Shown here one piece after another: positions 9,128-17,120 of a stretch of 64,000 bases of DNA. The position numbers and the translations under genes are program-made. The first letter of the stretch is position 1; every line of letters begins with the position of its first letter. The notes beneath the pieces were generated by a model. The model was not told the origin of the DNA, did not search any database, and saw nothing but the letters and a program-made list of their open reading frames with translations. Source of the stretch: Parabacteroides sp. (GTDB taxonomy: Bacteria > Bacteroidota > Bacteroidia > Bacteroidales > Tannerellaceae); NCBI GenBank assembly GCA_017937385.1, contig JAGBDR010000034.1, positions 34,162 to 98,161 on the forward strand. Reading direction: 5' to 3'.

Positions 9128-10576
9128 ATGGCATACACAGACTTTATAGCAGCCATCGACCTTGGCTCTTCTCACATGGTCGGGATGGTAGGCACGAAAA
9201 GCCCTGCAGGGACGCTTTCCATTATTGCCTACGAAGTGGAGAACTCCGATACTTGTATACGAAGAGGATGTGTATATAATATAAAAGATACGGCCGGCAA
9301 GATTGTCCGGCTGATCCGCAAATTGGAAAACAAATTGGGCGGTTCCCGCATCGCGAAAGTCTATGTCGGGGTGGGAGGCCAGTCGCTCCGTTCGGTCAAT
9401 CATGTCGTGTCGAGAGTGCTCGGAAGCGGTATGGTGACCAAAGAGGTGTTGATGGAGCTGGAGCAGGAATGCCGGATGTATTGTCCCGATAAGCAGGACG
9501 TGCTGGAGGTCGCGACCCCCGTCTATTACCTCGACAACCAGCCGGAGATGCATCCGGCGGGAATGACCTGTTCCCGTATCGAGGCGCATTATAAATTGCT
9601 TGTCGGGCGTCCGTCTCTCCGTCTTGCCGTAACAGTGAATATGTCGGAGCATACCAAGCTTGATGTGGCTGGTATTGTTGTCGCTCCGCTGGCCTTGGCC
9701 GACTTGATCTTGACGGAGCAGGAGAAACTGGATGGTTGCGCATTGATTGATTTCGGCGCAGGCGTCACCTCTGTCACGATGTATAAAGGAGGTAGCTTGG
9801 CAGGTCTGTATGTCATCCCCTTGGGCAGCCACCTGATCACCCGCGACCTGATGTCCTTGGGTATGCCGGAGAAAGAAGCGGAACGGATCAAACGCACGTA
9901 TGGCAACGCCATCTGGGAAAAAGACAAGGAACAACAGATGATTACGATAGACCAGGCGGATGGGCAGCATACCGGTGAGGTCAAACTTTCGGATATCAAC
10001 ATGGTTGTGGAAGCCCGTAGCCGTGAGATCATCGAAAACCTATATGCCCGCATGGAAGAAACGGGAGTGGTGAAAGAACCGGGTTACAGCCTCGTGATTG
10101 CCGGCAACGGTGCCGCCCTGAAGAATATGCGCGAAGCCCTCAGCGAACGCTTCAAGATGGATGTCCGCTATGCCTCCGTCCGTAAGAACCTGATTGCCGA
10201 CGGTGAGATGATCGCCAACAACCCCGAATACACGACCGCAGCCGCCCTGTTGCTGAAAGGTACGGAGAATTGTGCGCTCTATATCGCTCCCGAACCGGTA
10301 AAACCGAGAGTGGCGGAACCGAAAGCGGAACCGAAAGTCGAGCCGAAAGAAGAACCCGTAGTTGTTGGAATAGAAGAAAAGCCGGAAGAGCTGCATGAAG
10401 AACCGCCCGTTGAAAAACAAGTAGCGGCTTCAGCTACGGCGCCCAAGAACCATCATTCCGGAGCCAAGAAAGAGGTAGAGAAGAAGAAAGGCAAGACCTG
10501 GGGACTCTTCGACCTTTTCGATAAGGCTGTGGATAGAGCGGCCGGTAAGGTGGACGATATATTAAAAGAGGAATAA
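9128..10576 (+). CDS. ftsA: cell division protein FtsA
   Basis: FtsA is the actin-like protein that anchors FtsZ to the membrane. From the ATG at 9128 the product has 482 residues: an actin fold beginning FIAAIDLGSSHM (phosphate 1), an SHS2/1C-type insertion, LIDFGAGVTSVTMYKGG (phosphate 2) and VIAGNGAALKNM (adenosine motif). A Pro/Glu/Lys-rich linker (about 390-445, with repeated EPKxE units) leads to a C-terminal amphipathic segment rich in W, F, L and D/K (GLFDLFDKAVDRAAGKVDDIL) that probably acts as membrane anchor. A frame extension upstream from 9104 would overlap ftsQ and add residues not typical of FtsA. ftsZ follows after 27 bp. Confidence 0.95.
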   Translation: MAYTDFIAAIDLGSSHMVGMVGTKSPAGTLSIIAYEVENSDTCIRRGCVYNIKDTAGKIVRLIRKLENKLGGSRIAKVYVGVGGQSLRSVNHVVSRVLGSGMVTKEVLMELEQECRMYCPDKQDVLEVATPVYYLDNQPEMHPAGMTCSRIEAHYKLLVGRPSLRLAVTVNMSEHTKLDVAGIVVAPLALADLILTEQEKLDGCALIDFGAGVTSVTMYKGGSLAGLYVIPLGSHLITRDLMSLGMPEKEAERIKRTYGNAIWEKDKEQQMITIDQADGQHTGEVKLSDINMVVEARSREIIENLYARMEETGVVKEPGYSLVIAGNGAALKNMREALSERFKMDVRYASVRKNLIADGEMIANNPEYTTAAALLLKGTENCALYIAPEPVKPRVAEPKAEPKVEPKEEPVVVGIEEKPEELHEEPPVEKQVAASATAPKNHHSGAKKEVEKKKGKTWGLFDLFDKAVDRAAGKVDDILKEE

Positions 10577-10603
10577 TCGGTAACAATAAAAAGACAGACG
10601 ACA

Positions 10604-11956
10604 ATGGACGATAATACATACGATTTCGATTTGGCAAAAGCGCCTCAGACGATCATCAAAGTGATCGGTGTCGGTGGCGGTGGTGGTAACGCAGTCAGCA
10701 ACATGTACCGCGAAGGTATCCGGGATGTCTCTTTCGTATTGTGCAATACCGATAATCAGGCGTTGCAGAAGTCGGAAGTGCCCGACAAACTTTTGATCGG
10801 ACGGAACACGACGAACGGCCTCGGTTCCGGAAATGTCCCGGAAATCGGAGAAAAAGCCGCCTTGGAGAGTGAAGAAGATATTTATCGGATGTTGGATGAC
10901 GGTACCCGCATGGCCTTTGTCACGGCAGGTATGGGAGGGGGAACCGGTACGGGTGCCGGTCCGATCGTTGCCAAGATTTCCAAAGATATGGGAATCCTTA
11001 CCGTCGGTATCGTCACGATCCCTTTCGTCTTTGAAGGCCGTCCGAAGATTGTGAAAGCCTTGAAAGGGGTGAGGAAGATGGCGCAGAACGTCGATTCCTT
11101 GCTTGTTATCAACAACGAACGGTTGAGGAATTTTGCCGATATGCCGGTCCCGCAAGCGAACCGCAAGGCGGATGAGACCCTGACGATTGCAGCCAAGAGC
11201 ATCGCCGAGATTGTCACGACCAACCTCGAACAGAACGTCGACTTCGCCGATGTCGACACGACGATGCGCAACAGTGGCGTCGCCCTGATCAGTATCGGTT
11301 TCGGAGAGGGTGAAGGGCGTCTGCACCAGGCCATCAAAGAGGCGTTGGAAAACACGCTGGTGAACGATGTCAACAATATTTTCAATGCCAAACGAGTTGC
11401 GTTTGTCATCTATTACAGTCATGAAGACGAGCTTCGCATCAGCGAGATGACGGATATTCACAACTTCATGGCTCAGTTCAAGACCGAATACGAGGTCAAG
11501 TGGGGGCATGGCTATGACGATAGTTTAGGACACAAGATCAAGATCACGATCTTGGTGACCGGTTTCGGGTTGGAAGACATCCTGTCGCCTGGTGATCAAC
11601 ATGCGCTTGAAGATGATGATGCAGATGCAATACGTCGGAAGATCGAAGATAACAGGCGGAGAGAAGAGGACAATGCATTAATAACTCGATATTATGGGGG
11701 TTATATCAACTCACGCCCCAATGCCGAAATCGTTGTCTTTACCGTCGAAGAACTGGACGACGACACCCTGATCTCTTTTGTGGAGGAGACGCCAGCTTAC
11801 AAGCGGACTGCCAAAGAGATACAACAGGTACGTCGGAAAGGAGAGGAGCCGGTCCGGACGCGATCGAGCCTGTCGTTTAGCGCTACGTCTGCCTCTCCGG
11901 TCGCCGGCCAGAACAAGAAGTCCAAGTCGGGCACGACAAGAATCAGCTTCCGATAA
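10604..11956 (+). CDS. ftsZ: cell division protein FtsZ
   Basis: FtsZ is the tubulin-like GTPase that builds the Z ring. The 450-residue protein has GVGGGGGNAV, the tubulin signature GGGTGTG (111-117) and the T7 loop segment NVDFADVDTTM. After the globular core comes a charged region (about 325-365) and then FVEETPAYKR, which resembles the conserved C-terminal peptide that binds FtsA. Unlike many FtsZ proteins, about 50 further residues follow, rich in Arg, Lys and Ser and ending GTTRISFR. The gene closes the dcw cluster; a heptamer-repeat gap separates it from yqeY. Confidence 0.97.
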   Translation: MDDNTYDFDLAKAPQTIIKVIGVGGGGGNAVSNMYREGIRDVSFVLCNTDNQALQKSEVPDKLLIGRNTTNGLGSGNVPEIGEKAALESEEDIYRMLDDGTRMAFVTAGMGGGTGTGAGPIVAKISKDMGILTVGIVTIPFVFEGRPKIVKALKGVRKMAQNVDSLLVINNERLRNFADMPVPQANRKADETLTIAAKSIAEIVTTNLEQNVDFADVDTTMRNSGVALISIGFGEGEGRLHQAIKEALENTLVNDVNNIFNAKRVAFVIYYSHEDELRISEMTDIHNFMAQFKTEYEVKWGHGYDDSLGHKIKITILVTGFGLEDILSPGDQHALEDDDADAIRRKIEDNRRREEDNALITRYYGGYINSRPNAEIVVFTVEELDDDTLISFVEETPAYKRTAKEIQQVRRKGEEPVRTRSSLSFSATSASPVAGQNKKSKSGTTRISFR

Positions 11957-11959
11957 AAT

Positions 11960-11994
11960 AATTTATAATTCATAATTCATAACTCATAATTCAA
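11960..11994. repeat. AATTCAT-type heptamer array between ftsZ and yqeY
   Basis: About four degenerate 7-bp units of the AATTCAT type fill the short gap just before the yqeY ATG. This is a third heptamer family. Confidence 0.6.
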
Positions 11995-11997
11995 AAG

Positions 11998-12447
11998 ATG
12001 GATTTGTTCGAAAAAGTCAGCGAAGACATTAAAAACGCAATGAAGGCGAAAGACAAAGTAGCCCTTGAAACACTGAGAAACGTGAAGAAGTTCTTCCTTG
12101 AAGCAAAGACCGCTCCGGGGGCCAACGATACATTGACGGATGCCGATGCGTTGAAGATCATGCAGAAACTGGTCAAGCAAGGCAAGGACTCCGCCTCTAT
12201 CTACGTGCAGCAAGGCCGCCAGGACCTGGCCGATGCCGAACTGGCGCAGGTAGCCGTGATCGAAAAGTACCTGCCGAAACAGATGTCGGCCGAAGAACTG
12301 GAAACCGAGCTGAAAGCCATCATCGCACAGGTGGGAGCCGCCGGCCCGAAAGACATGGGCAAGGTGATGGGCGTCGCCTCCAAGGCATTGGCCGGAAAAG
12401 CCGAGGGACGCATGATCTCGGAAGTCGTTAAAAGATTGCTGGCATGA
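11998..12447 (+). CDS. GatB/YqeY domain-containing protein
   Basis: This is a 149-residue soluble, mostly helical protein. The sequence (DLFEKVSEDIKNAMKAKDKV at the start, YLPKQMSAEEL in the middle, DMGKVMGVASKALAGKAEG near the end) matches the YqeY family, which corresponds to the tail domain of GatB. That domain contacts tRNA in the amidotransferase; the cellular role of free-standing YqeY is not settled. The stop overlaps the cstA ATG (ATGA), so the two are translationally coupled. An AATTCAT heptamer array lies directly upstream. Confidence 0.9.
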   Translation: MDLFEKVSEDIKNAMKAKDKVALETLRNVKKFFLEAKTAPGANDTLTDADALKIMQKLVKQGKDSASIYVQQGRQDLADAELAQVAVIEKYLPKQMSAEELETELKAIIAQVGAAGPKDMGKVMGVASKALAGKAEGRMISEVVKRLLA

Positions 12448-13862
12448 TCACTTTTGTCTGTTGTCTGCTCGCACTTGTCGTAGGTTATTTCGTTTACGGC
12501 AAATTCATCGAACGGGTTTTCGGCATAGACGTCCAACGTCAGACGCCGGCCTATACGCTCCGGGACGGTGTGGATTACATTCCGATGCCCACCTGGAAAG
12601 TCTTCATGATCCAGTTCCTGAACATCGCCGGGCTGGGCCCCATCTTCGGGGCCATCATGGGAGCGAAGTTCGGGACGGCCTCTTTCCTGTGGATCGTGCT
12701 GGGAAGTATCTTTGCCGGTTCGGTACACGATTATCTGGCCGCGATGCTCTCCCTACGCCATAACGGGGAGAGCCTTCCGGAGATCATCGGCCGTTACTTG
12801 GGCGTGAACTTCAAGCAGTTCATGCGCGGGTTCACGGTGGTCCTGATGGTGCTGGTCGGTGCCGTGTTTGTGGCAGGTCCTGCGGGATTGCTGGCAAGCC
12901 TGACACCGGAACATCTGGATGCTACGTTCTGGATCATCGTCGTGTTCCTCTATTACGTGCTGGCTACTTTGTTGCCGGTCGATAAGATTATCGGGAAGGT
13001 GTATCCCCTGTTTGCCATCGCCTTACTGTTTATGGCGGTCGGTATCTTGGTGATGCTGTTCGTCCATCATCCCGCGTTGCCGGAGATCACGGACGGGATG
13101 CCTAACACCCATCCGGCCCATCTGCCCATCTTCCCGATCATGTTCGTCAGTATCGCCTGCGGTGCCATTTCCGGTTTCCATGCGACACAAAGCCCGCTGA
13201 TGGCGCGTTGCATCAAGAACGAGAAGTACGGTCGTCCGATTTTCTTCGGTTCCATGATTACGGAAGGGATCGTGGCACTGATCTGGGCGGCAGCCGCTAC
13301 CTATTTCTATCACAATAACGGTATGGCCGAAAACAATGCCGCCGTTGTGGTCGACAGCATTACGAAAGAATGGCTCGGCACGGTAGGCGGCATATTGGCT
13401 GTCTTGGGCGTGATCGCCGCTCCGATTACCTCCGGCGATACCGCTTTCCGCTCGGCCCGCCTGATCGTGGCGGACTTCCTGCATCTCGAACAGCGCAGTA
13501 TCTCCAAGCGGCTCATGATCTGCATTCCCCTGTTTCTGGTGGCGATCGCCCTGTTGCTTTACAGCCAGCAAGACAAGGATGGTTTCGACATGATCTGGCG
13601 TTATTTTGCCTGGAGCAACCAGACGCTTGCCGTGTTCACCTTATGGGCGTTGACCGTCTGCCTGGTGATTGCGAAGAAGCCCTATCTCGTTATGCTGCTC
13701 CCCGCCCTGTTCATGACGACCGTCTGTGCGACCTATATTTTCGTCGCGCCTGAGGGGCTGGGTATGGGAACCGCTGTTTCGCAACTGATCGGTGTTGCCG
13801 TGACAATCGTCGTCTGGGCCTTCTTCCTGGCTTGGAAAAAGAAGCTCGGCAAGCTGTCATAG
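12444..13862 (+). CDS. cstA: CstA-family carbon starvation / peptide transporter
   Basis: This is a polytopic inner-membrane protein of 472 residues with about a dozen hydrophobic segments. The N-terminal half (FIERVFGIDVQRQTPAYTLRDGVDYIPMP, FLNIAGLGPIFGAIMGAKFG, GSVHDYLAAMLSLRHNGESLPEI) and the later GAISGFHATQSPLMARC and ITSGDTAFRSARL segments match the CstA family. Members import peptides or pyruvate; the substrate here cannot be told. It is shorter than E. coli CstA (about 700 residues), as in the compact family form. The start overlaps yqeY. A 13-bp inverted repeat (13885-13945) follows about 20 bp after the stop. Confidence 0.9.
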   Translation: MITFVCCLLALVVGYFVYGKFIERVFGIDVQRQTPAYTLRDGVDYIPMPTWKVFMIQFLNIAGLGPIFGAIMGAKFGTASFLWIVLGSIFAGSVHDYLAAMLSLRHNGESLPEIIGRYLGVNFKQFMRGFTVVLMVLVGAVFVAGPAGLLASLTPEHLDATFWIIVVFLYYVLATLLPVDKIIGKVYPLFAIALLFMAVGILVMLFVHHPALPEITDGMPNTHPAHLPIFPIMFVSIACGAISGFHATQSPLMARCIKNEKYGRPIFFGSMITEGIVALIWAAAATYFYHNNGMAENNAAVVVDSITKEWLGTVGGILAVLGVIAAPITSGDTAFRSARLIVADFLHLEQRSISKRLMICIPLFLVAIALLLYSQQDKDGFDMIWRYFAWSNQTLAVFTLWALTVCLVIAKKPYLVMLLPALFMTTVCATYIFVAPEGLGMGTAVSQLIGVAVTIVVWAFFLAWKKKLGKLS

Positions 13863-13881
13863 ACATCAGTATAAGCGATAA

Positions 13882-13969
13882 GAGGGCGTGTCGGAACGTG
13901 CGTCTCCCCGCGGCAAGAATGGGGGCAAGGCCGTTTCGACACGCCTTCCTGCGTCCGGTAAACGCCCTC
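13882..13969. repeat. GGCGTGTC inverted-repeat element after cstA
   Basis: Arms 13885-13897 and 13933-13945 pair over 13 bp with a single G-U. An alternative 8-bp pairing joins 13882-13889 and 13962-13969. No T-run follows, so it is not a classical intrinsic terminator; it may be a REP-like element or a processing or rho-type end. A relative with arms GGGCGTATC is at 45005-45078. Confidence 0.5.
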
Positions 13970-14078
13970 CCTTTTGAAATACCCGCCAATATTACCAGAA
14001 ATCAAAGGAAAAATGTCAGAACTGTAAACCAAGGCTTGCTGAATATCCCTTACCTTTATCCGCTGTAAACATATAAAG

Positions 14079-16199
14079 ATGACCAGCATGAAAAAACTGA
14101 TAAGTTTAGTGAGCCTCTTTTGCCTGGCAGCCTTCCTGCCCCTGTCTGTTGTGGGAGAACCGATCGACCGGGAATCCGTTGTCAAGCGGCATCGCGTGTG
14201 TACGACCGGGACACTCCTGAAAAGTCCCGCTCAAGTAGGAAACGGCAAGTTCGCCTTCGGGATGGATATAACCGGGTTGCAGACATTCGTCCCTTTCAAC
14301 ACCCTGTCCGACTGGAGTTGGCATAGTTTCCCGCTTCCCCAAGGGATGAAAACCGAAGATTACCGTCCGGTTGTCGTGGAGACACACGGCAAGAAGATCG
14401 CTTACCAGCTTCGCGATCCCAATCAGCCCGAACTGTCTGAATGGCTGACCAAGAACCCACATCGCTATAATCTGGGCCGTATCGGTTTCCGCCTGTTGCG
14501 CGAAGACGGCACGGAAGCGCGGGAAATCGACCTGGGCAACCCCCGCCAGGAGATCGACTTGTGGACGGGGGTCGTCTACAGCCGTTTCGAACTGAACCGT
14601 AAGGAGGTGAAAGTGCGCACCGTCTGCCATCCCGATAAAGACATGATCGGGGTCAGCATCGAGTCTGAATTGCTGAACGACGGCAAGATGAGCATCTGCC
14701 TCGACTTCCCCTATCCCGACGGGCGCTATTTCAAACATTATATAGGACGCTACGACACGGTCGCCGCCCACACTACCGCTTTCGAACAACCGGCTCCGAA
14801 CTCGGTCCGTATCGCCCGCACGATGGACGATACGCGCTACTATGCCGCCCTCGACTGGAGCGGTCCCGCTACGTTCGGCCGTGAATCGGAGAAAGCGCAT
14901 ACGTTCATCCTCCAGCCCCGGCAGACTTCGGTTTTCTCCTTTACTTGCTGTTTCTCTCCGGAACCGGTCGGCGATGTGACCGAACCGATTGCCGACATCG
15001 AACGGAAGAGTGCCGCCGGTTGGGAAAAATACTGGCGTTCGGGAGCCGCCGTCGATTTCTCCGGAAGCCGGGACCCGCGCTGGCTGGAACTGGAGCGCCG
15101 CGTCGTCCTCTCGCAATACCTGATGCGTGCGAATGAATGCGGCTTGTTGCCCCCTCAGGAATCCGGATTGGTGAACAACGGGTGGTATGGTCGTTTCCAC
15201 TTCGAGATGATCTGGTGGCACGGCGTGCACTACGGGCTGTGGAACCGGATGGCATGTTTCGACAGCTACCTGAATGTCTATCGGGACTTCATGCCGGCCG
15301 CCCTTGAACGCGCCAAGAGCGAGGGCCGTAGCGGTGCGCGTTGGCCGAAATGTACCGGCAACTTCAATCGGGAATGGCCTGGTGATACTCATGCTTATCT
15401 GATTTGGCACGAGCCTCATCCGATCTACTTCGCCGAGATGCAATACCGGCAGGAACCGGCGCCCGAAACCTTGGAGAAATGGAAAGACATCGTGCTGAAC
15501 ACGGCCGATTACATGGCGGATTACCTGTTCTACGACAAAAAGGCGAAACAGTATGTCTTAGGCCCTCCTGTCACTGTCGTTTCCGAGAATACAAAGCCGT
15601 TGCAGACGATCAATCCGATTTTCGAGTTAGGCTATTTCCGCTACGGCCTGCGCACGGCGTTGGAATGGGCGGACCGGTTGGGCCTGCCGGAAAAGAGGAC
15701 GAAGAAATGGAAAGAGGTACTTTCGCACATGGCGCCTCTCCCCGTAGCCGAAGGAGTCTATACCACATACGAGGGAATCCCCGATATGTGGACGAAATAC
15801 ACCTACGAACATCCGGCGTTGACCGGTGTCTACGGCATGTTGCCCGGTGACGGGGTAGACCTGCCGACGTTCAAGCGCACGCTGGAGAAAGTCAGCAAGG
15901 AATGGCAGTTCAACCGCATCTGGGGCTGGGACTTCCCGATGTTGGCAATGGCCGCCGCTCGCACGGGACAACCGGCGTTGGCTGTCGATATGCTGATGCA
16001 CCCCTCTGCCGGATTCCAGTTCGACGAACACGGCTTGGCGACAGGCGGTCCTTTCCCTTATTTCCCCTCCAACGGAGCCTTGCTGACGGCAGTCGCCATG
16101 ATGTGCGGTGGTTGGGATGGCTCGGCGGGAGAAGCCCCCGGTTTTCCGAAAGACGGAAGCTGGACGGTTCGCTACGAAGGGTTTGTGCCGATGCAGTAA
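14079..16199 (+). CDS. secreted six-hairpin glycosidase-like protein
   Basis: The 706-residue product begins with a signal peptide (KKLISLVSLFCLAAFLPLSVVG). Residues to about 300 look like a beta-sandwich domain (GNGKFAFGMDITGLQTF, FVPFNTLSDWSWHS). The rest is helical with repeated Trp/Tyr/His motifs typical of an (alpha/alpha)6 barrel: WYGRFHFEMIWWHGVHYGLWNR, GARWPKCTG, DTHAYLIWHEPHPIYFAEMQYR, FELGYFRYGLRTALEW. This architecture fits clan GH65/GH95-like proteins acting on glycans in the periplasm or outside. I cannot assign a family, catalytic acid or substrate. It stands alone, without SusC/D or sugar-utilisation partners next to it. An ATG nine bases downstream (14088) is an equally good start. 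Confidence 0.78.
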   Translation: MTSMKKLISLVSLFCLAAFLPLSVVGEPIDRESVVKRHRVCTTGTLLKSPAQVGNGKFAFGMDITGLQTFVPFNTLSDWSWHSFPLPQGMKTEDYRPVVVETHGKKIAYQLRDPNQPELSEWLTKNPHRYNLGRIGFRLLREDGTEAREIDLGNPRQEIDLWTGVVYSRFELNRKEVKVRTVCHPDKDMIGVSIESELLNDGKMSICLDFPYPDGRYFKHYIGRYDTVAAHTTAFEQPAPNSVRIARTMDDTRYYAALDWSGPATFGRESEKAHTFILQPRQTSVFSFTCCFSPEPVGDVTEPIADIERKSAAGWEKYWRSGAAVDFSGSRDPRWLELERRVVLSQYLMRANECGLLPPQESGLVNNGWYGRFHFEMIWWHGVHYGLWNRMACFDSYLNVYRDFMPAALERAKSEGRSGARWPKCTGNFNREWPGDTHAYLIWHEPHPIYFAEMQYRQEPAPETLEKWKDIVLNTADYMADYLFYDKKAKQYVLGPPVTVVSENTKPLQTINPIFELGYFRYGLRTALEWADRLGLPEKRTKKWKEVLSHMAPLPVAEGVYTTYEGIPDMWTKYTYEHPALTGVYGMLPGDGVDLPTFKRTLEKVSKEWQFNRIWGWDFPMLAMAAARTGQPALAVDMLMHPSAGFQFDEHGLATGGPFPYFPSNGALLTAVAMMCGGWDGSAGEAPGFPKDGSWTVRYEGFVPMQ

Positions 16200-16218
16200 G
16201 AAACAGGGCATATATCGG

Positions 16219-16605
16219 AAAAACTGTCAAAACTGTCAAAACTTCGCCCCCTATAAAAAGAGGGTACCATTTATATGGTGTAAAAGTTTAGTTATTGATT
16301 ATCAGTTAATTGATGCTGTTTTTTCGGATTTTTCCACTCTTTTTTAGCTTTCTGGGAGTGCCTTTCGTGGACGTTTTGGCGAGAACACGTTGGGAGTATA
16401 TGGCTTGGCGTGGGTTGAGAGGTCGTAGATGGGCGAGTATGTCCGTCAAAGTGTGGAAAAATTTGCAGAATAGTAGCTTTGAAAATTGAAAAATAGTCTA
16501 TTAAGATATTGTTTAATAGGTTGTTATGCGGATTTCCGGAAATTTTGAAACGAATGTGATACTCAAAAAATGGGGGGCGAAGTTTTGACAGTTTTGACAG
16601 TTTTT
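16219..16605. mobile_element. 387-bp MITE-like element with perfect 33-bp terminal inverted repeats
   Basis: Bases 16219-16251 and 16573-16605 are perfect inverted repeats of 33 bp; each contains two copies of AAAACTGTC and ends in a C/G tract (CTTCGCCCCC). The 321 bp between them are AT-rich and hold no convincing gene. Size, perfect terminal repeats and lack of a transposase suggest a non-autonomous element. No clear target duplication was seen outside the arms, so it could instead be a long regulatory hairpin. Confidence 0.55.
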
Positions 16606-16802
16606 GGACTACAAATCGGGTAAGTCCCCCAAAACGGATCAATAGGCATCGGAACCCAAACGAATGAGCATTCCTCTGAAACGCAGTAGGCATCAAGGTT
16701 TTCTCCGAAAAACACCGCTTACTGAACCGAAACGGTAGGACTGTGCCTCAAAAACAGTCTTTCTTGAAGTAAATGATTGGCAGTCAGAAGAGTGGTATAC
16801 AA

Positions 16803-16842
16803 AAAATGACTAAGGAAAACGATCGTTTTCCTTAGTCATTTT
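16803..16842. promoter_or_regulatory. perfect 40-bp palindrome centred on AAAACGATCGTTTT
   Basis: A perfect 40-bp palindrome with outer AATGACTAAGG arms. A degenerate second copy with the same 14-bp core lies at about 16988-17022, in the same orientation, 100 bp before the 17121 gene. It could be a regulator site or a terminator-type hairpin. Confidence 0.6.
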
Positions 16843-16987
16843 CCCGAGACAAAAATACGCATTCCTTTTTAAACCGCAACTCTTTTCATTAAAAAAAATC
16901 ATGTTGCTATATTCTTTCTTATCAATTAGATAGCAATCCAAGTACAAAAAACCATCTTTCCCATACAAACCCTAAAGATCGTCAAAA

Positions 16988-17022
16988 AAAATGACTAAAA
17001 AAAACGATCGTTTTTCCTATTC
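16988..17022. promoter_or_regulatory. second copy of the AAAACGATCGTTTT palindrome
   Basis: The left half AATGACTAAAAAAAACGATCG matches the 16803 copy except for AA in place of GG; the right half is degenerate. The core 17001-17014 is identical. It lies in the probable 5' leader or promoter zone of the gene starting at 17121. Confidence 0.5.
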
Positions 17023-17120
17023 AAAATAGAAAAACAGACGCGCGTACATTAAATATGCGTGTACATATATATAGAACTGACATTTCAATTAACTGTATTA
17101 TTAATATTAAAATTTAGATT

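Larger units (their letters stand above)
16606..17120. other. non-coding region upstream of the DUF6383-like gene
   Basis: Besides the palindromes listed separately, this AT-rich stretch holds no credible ORF. No TAnnTTTG box was found in it, so the promoter of the downstream gene is unresolved. Confidence 0.5.

Noticed and set aside
16292-16696. 134-codon minus-strand frame across the MITE-like element
   Set aside because: Runs through one terminal inverted repeat (LSKLSKL) and is rich in rare residues; no known fold and no promoter.
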